NCBI GenBank assembly: GCA_029962745.1
Contig: CM057156.1
Coordinates: forward strand, 31,027,613 to 31,091,612
From: Echinometra lucunter
Lineage: Eukaryota > Echinodermata > Echinoidea > Camarodonta > Echinometridae
Length of the DNA: 64,000 nucleotides
Reading direction: 5' to 3'
This document shows, in pieces, positions 47,194 through 60,640 of the stretch. Position 1 is the first letter of the stretch; each line of letters opens with the position of its first letter. Both the position numbers and the translations under genes were made by a program. The notes below the pieces were generated by a model, which saw only the letters and a list, made by a program, of their open reading frames with translations, did no database searches and had not been told where the DNA came from.

Positions 47194-47876
47194 TGCCTCT
47201 CTTCTCGTCTATGATGGAGCGGGGAGTGGAGGAAAATACTCGACCATTCGGCAAGCAGAACGAAAGCCTGGTGCACCTAATTCTACGTGTACGTTGATTT
47301 GAAGCGATACATCAGACTCGGTTCTACCTTCCGTTGCTCATTCAGAGATCCCCAACTGGCTACTGAAGACGTGTCTCGCTGGTGGCTCTATATCGCCGAC
47401 ACTGAGCACAATATTTCCTCTTGCAGTTTTCAGTCTTATCTCAAACTAAGCTTAAGTGGAATTTCCTAATTCGTTTTTATTAAGCATATATTTGAGGAAA
47501 GGAAGGATATTCGCGGAATAAATTTCTTCTCCACACGAGGTACTGTTATCTACAGTAGACGAAAAAGTCACCGTACACTAGCTATTCAAAGTCAAGAGCA
47601 AGTCAGAACAGGAAATTGAATATCTAACAGAAAATGATATATCTTAACTATTTTTTTCATATGAAGAAAATATTACAATAACTGATCCTCTCCGATGACT
47701 GATCATTCATGAGCATTTTCCTTTGAAAAGTATTATATATAGTGAAGTTTAATTTAAACCTTTGGATTACGGTTGGCTTTTAAACTTGTAACTGGGTTTT
47801 TCTGTCAACTTCGTGTCTCTTCTGCAATCTACATGAATACAATTGCTCTGTCTGGACTGTGAATAGTCAGGTCGAA
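47194..47876 (+). other. upstream region of the receptor gene
   Basis: The region directly before the receptor start has no domain. It is somewhat GC-richer at 47200-47460, as a promoter or untranslated exon might be. A possible acceptor, GTGAATAG|TCAGG at 47866, preceded by a pyrimidine-biased stretch, could place the start codon near the 5' edge of an internal exon. This is inference only. Confidence 0.3.
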
Positions 47877-48257
47877 ATGGCTTCCGACGCGTACCTGCCC
47901 TGTATACCATCTTTAAATGGAACATCGGATCCGAATACAACTAGCATGTCCATCAGTTGTTCCGACTATCCCAACTATTACGAGATGAGTGAGACTGCTG
48001 ATATGGTGATGAAGACACTACCCCGGATCATCATGATCTTAATCGCTATAACTGGACTTTCTGGCAATTCCATCGTCCTCTACATCATCATCAAACACCG
48101 TGATATGAGGACAGTCACAAACTACTTCGTAGCGAACCTTGCCCTAACAGACATCACCTACCTGGTACTTTGTGTCATTCCCACCGTCATTGTCATCGGG
48201 GGAGTACAATGGCCTCTCGGAGGATTCATGTGTCGCGTCACCTCTTATTTTCAATAC
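47877..48257 (+). CDS. rhodopsin-type neuropeptide GPCR, first coding exon (kisspeptin/galanin/allatostatin-A type)
   Basis: This is a plasma-membrane receptor for an amidated or similar neuropeptide, acting through G proteins. From the ATG at 47877 (G at -3, G at +4) 127 codons are open. N-glycosylation sites NGT (Asn14) and NTT (Asn20) lie in the extracellular tail. TM1 is at about 48-72 with the class-A GN signature (Gly63-Asn64, position 1.50). The loop KHRDMRTVTN is at 73-82, and TM2 at about 83-105 has NLALTD (Asp92, 2.50). Trp112 in the first loop and Cys119 (3.25) follow. The exon stops after SYFQY at a consensus donor TAC|GTGAGT (48257/48258), phase 0, at the start of TM3. The HRxMRTxTNxxxANLAxTD spelling fits the kisspeptin/galanin/allatostatin-A receptor group. 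The subtype is not settled. TM3-TM7 must be on later exons, none recognised here. Confidence 0.88.
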
Positions 48258-50437
48258 GTGAGTACCCATATATATGCTTACTTTTCATTTTATCATTGTT
48301 AACACTGAGTTAATGAACCTTCTTTATAAAACATGTGAAAGCCAAGCAATCACAAGTAAGCACAGGCGGTGGCATGTTGTCTGCAACCGTGACAGGCACA
48401 CTGAGGCCACACCGCTTTCTTAAATAAAAGGCATTTCGTCACTGAGCATTTGCCTAAGTTATTAAAAAATTATCCACGTTATCTTTGTTTTTACTTGACA
48501 TTCATTTGTAAGAGAAGACTGAACAGTTTCTTTCTGTACTTTTAATTGTCTGTCATGGGTGGATACTCCTATAGCTACCTTGCTGTCATTACATGATTTT
48601 AATCAAAATATGATACTGCAAACTAATCGTTCAGATATACCAGCACTTTGCAACAATTTAGGAAAGTAGTTGGGTGAAAAACCCTTTTTTAATACTGCGC
48701 GGACTGGTCTAAGTACATGTTCATAACATTTATATGCGGGATCCCTTTTTCGGTGCTTCATACAAAATGATTAATAAAACTGTGGTTTTAAGTGCAAATA
48801 TTTACTCAAGTAATTGATAGTTTTCTGAATATGGTCCAATAACAAATGGATATACATACCCTGTTCACAAGAGTATAAGCTCACATGTGTTACAGGGACT
48901 TGTACGACCACAATGAGTTATGGAAATGTGTTTTCCATTTAAAAGGGCGTACAGCTCGTATAACGGGTAATAACCTGAAAAGTGAGAAATGCGCAAATCA
49001 GACAAAAGTGATTTTCATATCTCCTTAATTTTCCTATTGTCGTTATTACTGCGGCAATGCTTCTTTTTTCCAGTTGCCATAGTAACCATTTTTTTTCAAC
49101 ATACATGCCACTTTGAATTACTTTGAACATCGTGAAGTAATACTCGAAGTGGAAAACATATTTGGTGACCATGATAGAAATCTGAGAGTATTTTGCCGAG
49201 TTCAGTTTTGCGTTTGTTGAATACCAAAAAAAGCCTTTATTTATATTTGCTTGGCCGATTCAAGGAGATACACCTAAACCTGAAGGTCAGAAATAGTGTG
49301 ATTAATTGCTTTATTTGGAAAGTGAATGTAATAAACATAATTGAGTAATTATAAAATGCAGCCCCCGGTACGTGAGTTTGATAGAGATAAGCGAAGGTGG
49401 CATAAATCATCCCACTTTTAAAGAAACACACACACACACACACACAAAAAGACTGTTGATTTAAATTCCAATTAATCCGATTTTCAACAAAGATTAATAA
49501 AACATTTATTTTACATCCATGATATTCTGTTTTTCTCCAGTTCTCCTTTTTCACGTTTGCAAAAATGATTAAATCCATTTTACCAAGTTCATGCATAGTG
49601 ATCATTTTTTCTATTTAAGACAAACAGACAAGATATCTTGCGGGGGAAACAGTAATTATTTCTCCATACAGTGGATAAGAATGTTAAAAGTACAGAAAAT
49701 ATGCAGTTACTTATTTCGTGCACGGAGGTGACAAAAAATGCATTACTCAATTTTCAATGAATATACAATGTCCTAGAGTATGGTCTAAAAAGGTCATTGG
49801 ACGCATTAATGGAAATCGTCTCAAGGCTGAAGGAAGGTCTTCTTCAATCGAGAAGAGTTGAGCGAATTGAAGAATCGAACATGGAGCCGCTTATTTTCCA
49901 TTACGCGAGAAACTTAAGATGACCAAATGACGTTAAGAACAAAGCACTGCGCTTTCCCACAGCCACAAGAGCATTTTAAGATACAGAGAAGACTGAATGT
50001 GACAGTGAGACAGAGAGAGAGAGATGGAAAGAGGAGGAGACATATTAAAGAGAAATACGTGGGACTGTCGGGAAAAGGAGGACGAGAGAGAAATTTTTTG
50101 AGACGAGATCGATTGAAAGAGATAAGACCAAAAACAATATGAAAAAGCAAGAAAGAGATGGGAAGAATGAGGAAGGGATTGGTGAAGCGGGGGAGGGGGG
50201 ATGGTGGAAGGTGGGTGGTATTTTAAAGCAACTATGTGATCAGTGGAGAGCTACTAGAATACGTATGACCCAACTTTCATAATTACCTGGAACATATCTG
50301 TTATTGATCAGGTTTGAATCAAGGCTGAAAATAATTACCTGGGTTGATCTGTCCCTTGAAATTGAAATCGAATTAGTTTTCCTTGTCAATACTACTACTA
50401 ATAAACATCTGCTGCTTGTAGTTTTAAGTAAATGCAA
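48258..50437 (+). other. start of the receptor intron
   Basis: It begins with GTGAGT. No acceptor followed by a TM3-like reading was recognised. (CA)n lies at 49429-49446 and a short purine-rich GAGA stretch at about 50010-50040. Confidence 0.4.
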
Positions 50438-50704
50438 CACTCTTAGAAAAAAATGTGTCAGTTGGAACCTTTTTAGTGCCGTATTTAGAACCACCAGAAA
50501 AACGGTTCTATAAAACTAGTAAAGGGTTCTTTGTATATTTAAAAACCCAATAGGTTCCTTGTATAACCAATAATGGTTCTAAAAAGCCCTTTACAACCTT
50601 TTAGAGAACCTTCACAGGCTATTTATGGTTCTTTGAAGAACCTTTAAAGGTTCCAAATATGGGACAAGAAGAAGTTCTAGTCAGCACCATTTTTCCTAAG
50701 AGTA
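50438..50704. mobile_element. MITE with internal GGTTCT/AGAACC repeats
   Basis: CACTCTTAGAAAAAAATG at 50438 is answered by CATTTTTCCTAAGAGT ending near 50703. The interior is made of many short GGTTCT, GGTTCC and AGAACC units in both orientations, giving a strongly self-complementary transcript. There is no coding frame. It lies in the presumed receptor intron. AAATG occurs just outside both ends but with unequal spacing, so the target duplication is unresolved. Confidence 0.7.
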
Positions 50705-51066
50705 AATGTGGAAAACATAATTTTATTCCAACGTGACTTTAAGAACAAAAGTAAGTGAATGAAAAAAAAGTGGATTTCGTCACGGTATGGTGGCCCATGA
50801 CATTAGTGTTTCCTTGTCTCCATGTAGAGGCCATATTGAGACCTTGTTGATTATCCATTACCTTGTGATTTAATAGCCTTACATACTTGTTTACAATGTC
50901 TGTGTCAATAACAAACAAACTGACAGGGGGATCGGTAGGGATATATATAGAAATTTCACTTCGCATGCTGTAGTCATCTATTGGAAGGGGATTTTGTGTT
51001 ACTCTTCATAACGTACGTGTTCGAAACATGAACGTTAGTGAGTAACAATGTTGTAAAAGCTGCTGA

Positions 51067-51068
51067 TA

Positions 51069-51116
<48 letters not shown>

Positions 51117-51142
51117 ATGATGATGATGATGTTGATGATGAT
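51067..51142. repeat. (GAT)n microsatellite
   Basis: Near-perfect GAT repeats. The Met-rich and His-rich apparent proteins on the two strands are artefacts. Confidence 0.95.
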
Positions 51143-54100
51143 ATTGATTGTGTTGAATGATGATCATGCCAGTAGTTTTTATACTCATTTGAACTATAGT
51201 TATAATTATTGTAATAGTTCATATGAATGTATGCTGCCAATTAGATCCCTGATGTCACTTCCATTTCTGTTACTGTTTGTAACAATCATATCTTTCTTTG
51301 ACATTAATATTAGGTTTTGATATTATGTCTTCTTTTTTGTTACATGAAACTCGACAGCTGTTTGTCAGAATGAACATTCCATATGCCGATATTCTAAATA
51401 CGAGTTTCGACAAAATAAAAGTTACCTTTATGTAAGTCCATAGTGATTATTATCTTAAAATTTAAAACAAGATAGCCTCCTGGTTGAGATCAGACGCTCA
51501 GATACTCCCTGCGATAGATAGTGGTTATTATGTAGACAAACAAAAGCGACGACAAATGCTTCAGGTATAGCTCGCAAACATAGATAGCATCGTTCCTTGC
51601 CATGCTTGGTGTGTATCGATCATAGCGGCTGCATGTAGTCAAGTATTTACCATGTGCCTTGGAAGGAATTGACTCAATCCCAGAGACTTCCGACATGTGA
51701 TACGGGGATATGTCCAAGAACACTCATGATCCTAGTGAAATATCCTTTCTACGGAGCCTCTGGGAAGAATACTTTTTCCCCCTTTCTCTCCCGCTTCGTA
51801 TGTATTTGTTCCCTGACTCCCGATATCTATTTCGCTCCTTATCCTATCCCTCTCAGACTATCAAATGAAAATTGGATATCGTCGGTATATATTTCCTAGA
51901 ATTCCCACTCCTTCCTATTTGGTAAAGGACATTCACATCATTTGCTTATTAAATTTGGTACGATTGATATTTTCTTTCTCCCCTGCTAGATATATTTTAC
52001 TAGCCCAAAATCAAATGCTTGCAAGGGTGCCGCCTCTGAGGAGGAGGGGGGGGGGCGCGCATTGGTTAAATGAGGAAATACATGAAAAACGCAAAATCCC
52101 TATGGTATTAAGGATTTTGAAAAGTGGATGGATAGCCAGATCAGTCCAGAGATTGTAGATTTTATCACAACAAGCTTCGTCTGTTGCCAAGAGCCGAAGA
52201 GGGAGAGAGGCTTGCAGAATTTTAAGCGAATCAATTGATTTCATTACTTCCCTGGAATTGCATTGCCATGCAATACTGCCTACCCTGATCAACAGACAGC
52301 CTGAGAGCAGTGCACTATGCATCACCATTTTTGTAAACCTACCCTGCTTACTCACCAAACATCTTATCTTTGTTAAAGAGAAACTTTTTTGCTTGATAAA
52401 CAATTTACTTACCATTAGAAAATCCCACTGCTAGCTTAGCTTAGTTTAGTGAAATCCAATTACCCTACCAAAACTTACTCTGGAAGTTGTTTTTGAATTA
52501 AGAAAGAAAAACCTTTCAAGTTTAAATCTTACCTACCAACTGTCATACATCTGTGTACATGATGTGTAAATACACAAATCACGAGCATGAATGTAAAGAA
52601 ATAGAATGATAGAACAAGGAACACACCTGTTTAGAGGAGCCTAACTGCACCCAAAATACATATCTTAAGAGAAATATTTCTTTATTTTACTCCGGAGTCA
52701 AAGTGAACGATGAGACCTGTAAGTTGTTTATCTTGTAATAAGAAGTTAAAATGATGTAAGGTAATAAATAGGGAAATTGAAAATTAAAAAAAAAAGGGAT
52801 TTTCCATGTAGGGAATATTGGAACGCTGATAGATATGTATTTATATATGATAAGTTAATAATTTGAAATAAATGTATTGTTTTCTGTTAAGTTGTGGGAT
52901 ACAAAGTTTGTAGAATATCTCTACGCCTGTAAGGCTATTGAAAGAGATTATTTCCAAAAGATGCAAATCCATTTCAAGTGATCGAGTTCGAGTATAAAAT
53001 CAAGGATTTTATTTGAAATATTTTTCTTGTTCGAAACATCAAAACTTTTTGATAGTTGGAAGTACCAACTTTTGACAATATGAAAATGAAAAAATAAAAT
53101 TCCTGTATAAGTAGTATCTTTAGAATAATTCCTTTTAATTCTTTATTTTTTTATACATGACTTGCAATGTTGCGAAAAACTAATTATTAACAAAAGGCGA
53201 AAAATAGAAAAAAAAATTTAGGAAAATAACTACTCATGTAGCATTTCTTTCATTCTCATGATGACCATTAGATGACTATCACTGCTGGTTCATCTCTGAT
53301 TTTGGAAACAGACATATTTTTACCCACTGTTTCTATAGTTTCCTAAAGTATTTTTGATATTCAAATTAGTAATATTGAAGCGCACATGAAACATACATCA
53401 AATCGTTCTAAAACCTTAGTCTCGGTGAAAAGTGGATTTAGCGTCTTTTGGAAATAAGTGCTTAATAATTATGTTGGAAGGTATTACGCCTGGTAAGTTT
53501 TTTTAAAGGTATAAATCCCTTTATTAACTAAATTTTACGAGATATTTTGTTTTACTTTAGATGGTAAACATTCTTTCACATAAGCTGATAAAAATGTATT
53601 CCTAAGATCTACTTAGTAACTGTAAGAAAAGTTGATTGTCGTTTATTGAAACAAAAACAAATTAATATGATTAGCTCATAGTGGAAATAAAAATTCTGCT
53701 CAAAACACCCGACCTATGTTATGCCACATCTAATCTTTCGACTTACAGGATATACTGTCACAAGTCTGGGGCTGTACAGCTTTAGGCTACACGATTCTCA
53801 TCCACCACAGATATTTATAACTTCCACGGAATATATTGACAGGTTGACTTAAAGCCCCCTCGGCGTAGATTTTTTGGATCACAATCATGCGATTAATTCT
53901 CAGACCTATACCCCATACTTACTGAAAGCATACAGGCGTGTAATCATTCCCCATACGAGCCGAAAAGAATTATTGCAGTGGTATTAGTCTAACTTGCCTG
54001 CATTTTTACTTAACATAAGCCGTAGAAAAAATTTGATCATAGCTTTGATGAATATTTTATTTCCGTTAATATGAAAGCATTTTCAAGCGGAGAGATGAAG

Positions 54101-57100
54101 GCATCAGTAATTGTCATGATTACGCAAATAACGAAATTCGATAAATAATGTTGTAAGAACATCCTATAATAATATGAAAGGAATAATGCCATATCATATG
54201 GAATAAAAATCAACTGGACAGTCGTAACCTTAATTTTCAACAACATAATAATATTCAGAGCATTTTAAGATATTTCCTCCACACACATTGTTGATAGTCT
54301 AAACAGGTCATTTTTTCTGCAATCATTTTAATGCATGCGGAAAGACCCCTACTAGTAATGAAATATTCCAAATCTGTGCCTGCTACATTTTTTCCTTACT
54401 ATCACTAGATTTGAAAGAAATATGAGACGTGAGGAATATGTCATATCTTCAGTAGATGTGGAATTATTATCTTCAACGGCATTTTTGTTTCATGAATTTG
54501 TTCAGCTTGTTATTTATTCAGAAACAACAACTTTTCCAAGACAACCAAGCAATACCTTTAGTCTCTGAGTGGGCAAAGGACTGAATGTACAGTAGCAAAG
54601 GAGATAAATCAATTAATGAACGCTACGCATTACCGACCACTATAAATGGCGTCTGAACGGTCTTGTTTTGCATCTCATGCTGGAGATTTACAATCAATAT
54701 TTGCACATGTCTGTGGATTTCTATTCAGGGGCTCGAAGGCAAACATTAATTTGATAGGGGACTCTTTACTTTTATGAAGGAGCTTAGGAAAGAAAGACAC
54801 GAGGAAATTAAACACTTTATTCAAAACATAAACGAGAGTGGAAAATGAGAAATGTTCATGCATGATTATTTCTATATGTCTTACAGTGACTTCGTTGTTC
54901 AAATAACTGAAGCTCTTTACGATTTTAATGTTTTTCTGAAGAGCTATTTCCTCTTCACATGAGTGAAGTGCTCTCTCATTACATTACATTGCTGAATTTC
55001 CCCATACCATGCATATACACTAAAATATAATTTCATAACGTGCACTAATCATTTAGTTTCAGCTTCACCAGCAGTTCATTTTAAAGGTGAACCGTAGCTT
55101 TATTGTAGCAGAATATTTCATAACTTCTTGTACGGCACACTTCACACAAGGTGCAAGTATACTGGGTGCACCACAAAATGCAACGCTCGTTTTTTTTTTC
55201 TCCATAGAATAAGCGGGAAGGGGACTTCTTGTTCTATCGTTCGCCCTAAGCATTACCCAACATGTAATCGATCCTGTTATGGATTAGCACCAAACATCCA
55301 GCAGAGTGCCATAAGGTATATTTTCTTCTGTAGTTAAAATGATGATCTAAACATTTCAAGAGTACTTATCAATGTATGTGCAACTAGGATTACTTCATTG
55401 TCATTCATGTGATGTCAGCCAACACTTTCAACCAGCCTCACTTTGATGTAAAGCTTGCATGAAAATGATTTTAGAATGAGAAAGGTGTCGACTATCGTAG
55501 AGACAGCAGGGAGTAGATGAGCCGTGACTCTTCTAATCCTAAGGTCCCATCAGACCCATCCCAAGGTCCTGTCAACAGACACTTCATCATAGTTAAAGCC
55601 CCCTTGATCATGATAAGACACAAAACCTGTCTCGTATGCTTCCAGCCGGACAGACTCCTGGGGAAAAATCAAATAAACATGAGCCTTGAAGAGGTATCTC
55701 TGTACTAACAAACTATCTATTGCTACCCATGGGTCCGAGTAGCGAAGTCAAGTAGTGGACTAAGCCAGCATTAGCCCTCTGTGTAAACAGCTACATACAT
55801 CACCAATGATTGATGCGTTCACAGACTGGGTGGGGTGTTGGATTAGAATAGAAAAAAAAATCATATATATCAACATGAAATCCAGGTTTCATATTCATTA
55901 AATAGAAGACTCTACATGGGAAAATTCTTAACTCAAACCTGATGTTCGACGTCAAAGATTAAAAACGTGTAGAATGGCTTCCAATCTAGCTTAGCTTAAG
56001 CTCACTTTTGTTAGTCCAAGCCTCTGTTAATAAGATTTCAGTATTAAAACAGCAATTATAAGAAATAATAAACTGGTGAATAAATGCTGGCCCTGATACT
56101 GTATGGATACACGTGTTTTTTGTTTTTTTTTCCTGTAACCAAGAGCGCACCACAATAGACCGTATTCAAAACGCCATTTGAGATGGCAACATAAGTCTGT
56201 TCTTTTTATGGTCACAGCTGTCTCTATAATCATATTTGGTATATGTCTTTGAATTCAAATTTTGCATTCTGATTACGATTCAGTTTTTTAAGAACTTCAA
56301 TGAAATATCTGGCAGTTATAAAAACAAAATAATTCTGGAAATCTACCACCTCCAAAACAAAGAAACAACAACAATAAAACTATGAACTTGCATAGATTAA
56401 AGCTTTTTACCAGATAAAACAAAAGCAATATCCGTATAAATGAAAAGAAACATATAAATCTTTGATAAAACCATCTTAACCTACCTTTCAAAGTTCCTAT
56501 TTCATACCTTGATAACGGCCAAAGTATAGTTTTGTCAAAATCATAACTACAAGGTCTTCTCACCATACTTTTTTAATTGTATTTTTGTTGCAAACATCTT
56601 CCCTTTCCCACTTCAGTTTTAATATGAGAATTAAACGTGATCACACTTCTCACAGCATTAAAACTTTGTCCAAGAAACCTATATCAATTTTATTAGTGAA
56701 AATTTGCTTTCCTGCATTATGTATAATAATATGCTTACTATGAAAGATTCAATAATGCCAAACACCATGACATTTTTAACGCTGCCTTTTGGACGGGAAA
56801 AATGGACTGTGTTAAAATTACGAAAGAAGACAGTAGAAGAAGACAACAGCGATTGCAAACAGCCTCTAACTGTCTAATGAACTTTAATGAAGAATGATTT
56901 CGCAAAAAGAGGAGTAAAACTAAGAGATTGATCAGTTTAGAGTCAAATTTCGTGACGATGGAAGTTTGTAAGGCCTACATGCTTTGTAAGAATGGTGATT
57001 TCAGCTCTCTTTGTCAAAGATGGCAAGGCAATTCCCTATAGTAATGATGTCTTTAAGGATGTCTTTAAGAACACACCGCGCGGATAAGTGATTCTAGAAA

Positions 57101-57770
57101 TAAGACCCCATTAGTACGAGCCTGGCTTTCTCGGGGATGATAGAAACACTCTGAATTAGGTAATTTCAAGGAGAATAAACATGGCATTACCACACATAAA
57201 GGAAGAGAGAAATCTGTAATGCCTGCTTTCATCATTTTCCTATCAGTTGATTATTGATTAATAGTTGCCTCTTACGCATGCATGGGAAATAGCTTTACCT
57301 AAGTCCTTGATGACCTGTGATAAAAATAGCCAACTGTCTTGTCTGTCCAATTTCATGCACGTCAAAAATTGGAAAGGAGATGTCTTTCATGTAGATCACA
57401 TCATAGAAAATTGTTGTACGTCAGAGGTGATGCCTCAACAGACCACAGATCAAGGGCAATCTAGCAGTCCTAACATTCACCAGACGTTTCTTTACACAGT
57501 GAATATTCCTTGCATTTTGATTAATGAGGAAATGACACGCACCTTTTTTCGACCAAACATTGTTTGTTTTAGCCATGTTGCTATTATAGACATACGTGAC
57601 ATTGTTTGAAATAATGCTAATTAAATGTATGTTCTATCTACGACTATGACGTCATAACATCAATCAAGGCAAGAAGGACTGGAAGGAGGCGTCTTGGAGA
57701 AGAGCAGGTGATGAGAAGAGAGAAGGGCCTGCATCATGGTAGACAGAGGAGAGAAAGAAAGAAATGTGAG
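51143..57770. other. long gene-free stretch
   Basis: About 6.6 kb has no gene that I recognise on either strand. A 135-codon minus-strand frame at 52011-52415 and a G9 run at 52046-52054 are visible. The frame lacks any domain. A short tandem duplication, GATGTCTTTAAG, is at 57047-57070. If the receptor continues on the plus strand, this would be intron. Confidence 0.4.
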
Positions 57771-57828
57771 ATAGAGAGAGAGAGAGAGCGAGGGGAAAGG
57801 GAGAGGTACAGAAAGAGGGAGAGAGAGA

Positions 57829-57876
<48 letters not shown>

Positions 57877-57888
57877 GGGGGGGGGGGG
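57771..57888. repeat. (GA)n microsatellite ending in G12
   Basis: GA repeats with GGGA interruptions end in about 12 G (57877-57888). The Ser/Leu/Pro-rich minus-strand frames here are artefacts. Confidence 0.95.
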
Positions 57889-58618
57889 AGAGAAGGTGGT
57901 AGACGGGAGTAGATGGACATCTATGAAAGGAGGAATATTAGGAAAACTGAATAGAGGCAGAGACAATGCCAGAGTGGGGGGATTCGAAAACAAATATTGA
58001 TAAGAGGACAATTCAAAATGTGAACTACTACTGCGTGACTTGTAAAAGCTTGGGTTAAGAACGCCTCCACGTACTATCCACTTTCGCGTGCAATTCACGA
58101 TTTCAGGTTTGATTTCTCTTTTGATGAGGCGAATGTGTACATTTGTTTTTCTTGTGTCATTCTAGAGGATTACTCTTGAACGAGATGCCATCGACTTTAA
58201 TTCTCTACGGAAAACAAAATGCTCGGTTTGATTTGGGGGAAAGTCAGAAGAGCTAGCACAATCGGGAAAGCGTTTTGGGGCAATTCATTTTTAAAGGTCT
58301 TGAAGAGATCCCGTGAGATTACTGTCCGTAAAAGGGTAGGAAAGGCCTAGAGGTGAAGGAAATTAAACTTGGAAAACAAAATATATCCACAGAGGATAGG
58401 ATTCAGTTATCATTCTGCACAAATTAATGAAGGAAACCTTATATTTTGCCTGGTAAAATCCTCTCAATCCTTTTTGTTTCTTCTCTTCCGCTCTGATTGT
58501 TCTACCTAAGGAGTGATATATCAGATTAATCATCTCAAAATAAAAAAAGGAAGGAATCATTAAAACAAAACCCAAAACCCCCGATATAAAAAAAGAAAAA
58601 AAAAAAGCAAACCAAAGC
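57889..58618. other. gene-free DNA
   Basis: No gene is recognised. It ends in an A-rich segment leading into the repeat at 58619. Confidence 0.4.
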
Positions 58619-58672
58619 AAAAAACAAACAAACAAACAAACAATAATAATAATAATAATATGGGGGGGGGGG
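58619..58672. repeat. (CAAA)n-(AAT)n-G11 compound repeat
   Basis: CAAA repeats, then AAT repeats, then 11 G at 58662-58672. Confidence 0.95.
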
Positions 58673-60422
58673 TTGAGTGGTTTAATGAATGTATACATAA
58701 AAATTCAATGAAAATCGAAGTTGGAAATAGCTAAAGGAAATTCAATTTGAAATGCTCATTTCAGGCTAGTGCACGCCTCCTTGTCAGCGGATAGTCAAGA
58801 GGGATTGTATCTTTTTCATATCAGAGCAGTCGTATGATAGTTTAGAATTTCAGGCCGATTTTTGCCTTAACTCCAACTTGAAATTTATAATACATCACGC
58901 TTTTATTATTTGTATTAATTGTTTGCATATAGAGAAAACAATTATTTATTGGGAAAGCTGTATGTATCTGTTTAGATTACAAAACGAAATATCATAATTG
59001 GATCATGCAGAATGCAATGAGCTAATGGTTTTCTTCCACCTCTTTTGTTCTCGTCTACTTCCTGAAGCTAATTTCTTGACACCACTTTCTCTGCCAATCA
59101 TGATCATGCTCCATAGGATTCATGAAATGTGATACATCACTGTACGATTCGTCGGTGGAGAGTATAATTATTCCAATAAGTGCATGCTTTCATGACATAA
59201 GGGGAGAGTAGAAGAGTGAGTGGCGCCAGTCTGCAATTTCACAGGACTAATGTAAACCCCTTACATTCGGTGTAAGATGCCTGTATTACATTAGAGAGTG
59301 GCATTCATTACGGTGTGGGTACCAATACTTCTACCACTCAACCGCAAATAACAAAAATTTCCACTTATTGATATGCACCAGCATAAATCCGTTATGAGGA
59401 GTGTGTGTGTTGGGGGAGGGGATAAAAAAAGAGAGAGAACCCCCCCCGAAAACCATCAACCATGTGGTGGTAGCCTATTTCGAATACATATATATTCTAA
59501 ATTGTATTCAAATGATTGATTACGATTTGACCCCGTCCTTCCCCCCCCCCCTCAAAAAAAAAAAAAAAAAAAGAAAGAAAAAAGAAGAAAAAATGAAATA
59601 AAATAAATGAAATGAGAATTTAGCTATCTTGCACATGGGCATTACCACACCCATACAGCCGGCAAAGCAACAAGAATTGATCTTTGGTATCAATTATGAC
59701 ATTGCCGATATGCACAATAGTGTAATCGATGCCTGTATTCACCGTATCAAGCCTTATGTATGGTTATGACTATCAGGTAAATATGCTTAGAAATTATTGT
59801 AAGCAAACCTGAAAGTATGCATAGGTAAACGCTGCATGCTAAGATAAACAAGAATATTAGGTTTTAGTATCGGGGTAAGCAAACTAATATAAACGAGTTC
59901 AAACGCCAAATGTTGCAGTCTGTCACGTAAGTTATTATGCTTTAACAGGTAATCGTATCACACCCTAAAACACGCTAGATCAGGTTCTGCAATGTAGAAC
60001 GTTTATTATCAAACAAACGAGATAAGGTAATGCCAGAAAGGAACAAAGATTGATATGAATATTCATTTTGCGGCATGCTATTGAAGAGTAATTAAAAAAA
60101 AAGAATAAAATATCCAAACAACTACGCCAACATCTTGGTAATTTCACAGTGGTTCTGGAAGCGTCTTATGTCAGCATGTGGGTCTTGAGCATGCTCACTG
60201 GTATACCATCACCGACAGCAATTCCTGTCCAGCTACTCTGGATGTTGTAAAAAATTGTAAATCCAAAACCGAATCTTAGTGTTTTTCTTAGTAATTTCCC
60301 GCTACGTTTCGTTGGGATACACCCATCACCCATCAAATTGGATTTATAATTTTTTTTAACTTCATTGAACTAAGACCGGATGAATTATAACTTTCATGAA
60401 TTTACTCTGGATGCTGTTAAGG
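58673..60422. other. gene-free DNA with a C11-A20 block
   Basis: No gene is recognised. C11 at 59541-59551 is followed at once by an A-rich run to about 59595, then AAATAAAATAAATGAAATG, which might be another retrotransposon tail. Confidence 0.4.
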
Positions 60423-60443
60423 AAAAAAAAAAAAAAAAAAAAA

Positions 60444-60489
<46 letters not shown>

Positions 60490-60493
60490 GGGG
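60423..60493. repeat. A22-(GA)n-G15 compound repeat
   Basis: A homopolymer of 22 A, then (GA)n at 60447-60478, then 15 G to 60493. It is followed at about 60545-60640 by CAT/ATC-type repeats in both orientations. Confidence 0.95.
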
Positions 60494-60640
60494 AGAAACC
60501 ACCCATCGTCGCATTGTTTCTTTGAGTTTAGGTATTAGTATTTCCAGCATCATCACCATCATAATGATCATCATCTTAATCGTAATCGTTATCATCAGCA
60601 TATGCATCATTATAAATCATCATCGTCATCATGATCATCG

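Noticed and set aside
47859..47876. A six-codon upstream extension of the receptor frame starting at GTG
   Set aside because: GTG is not a normal eukaryotic start here. The ATG at 47877 has a better context, so the start was set there.
48258..48302. Extension of the receptor frame by 14 codons to a stop
   Set aside because: The sequence at 48258 is a consensus donor and the extension abandons the receptor pattern in TM3. It is read as intron.
52011..52415. A 134-residue minus-strand frame
   Set aside because: It passes a G-run at one end and has no recognisable domain. Its length is compatible with chance.
57664..58098. Ser/Leu/Pro-rich frames that look like secreted proteins
   Set aside because: They are translations of the (GA)n/(TC)n microsatellite.
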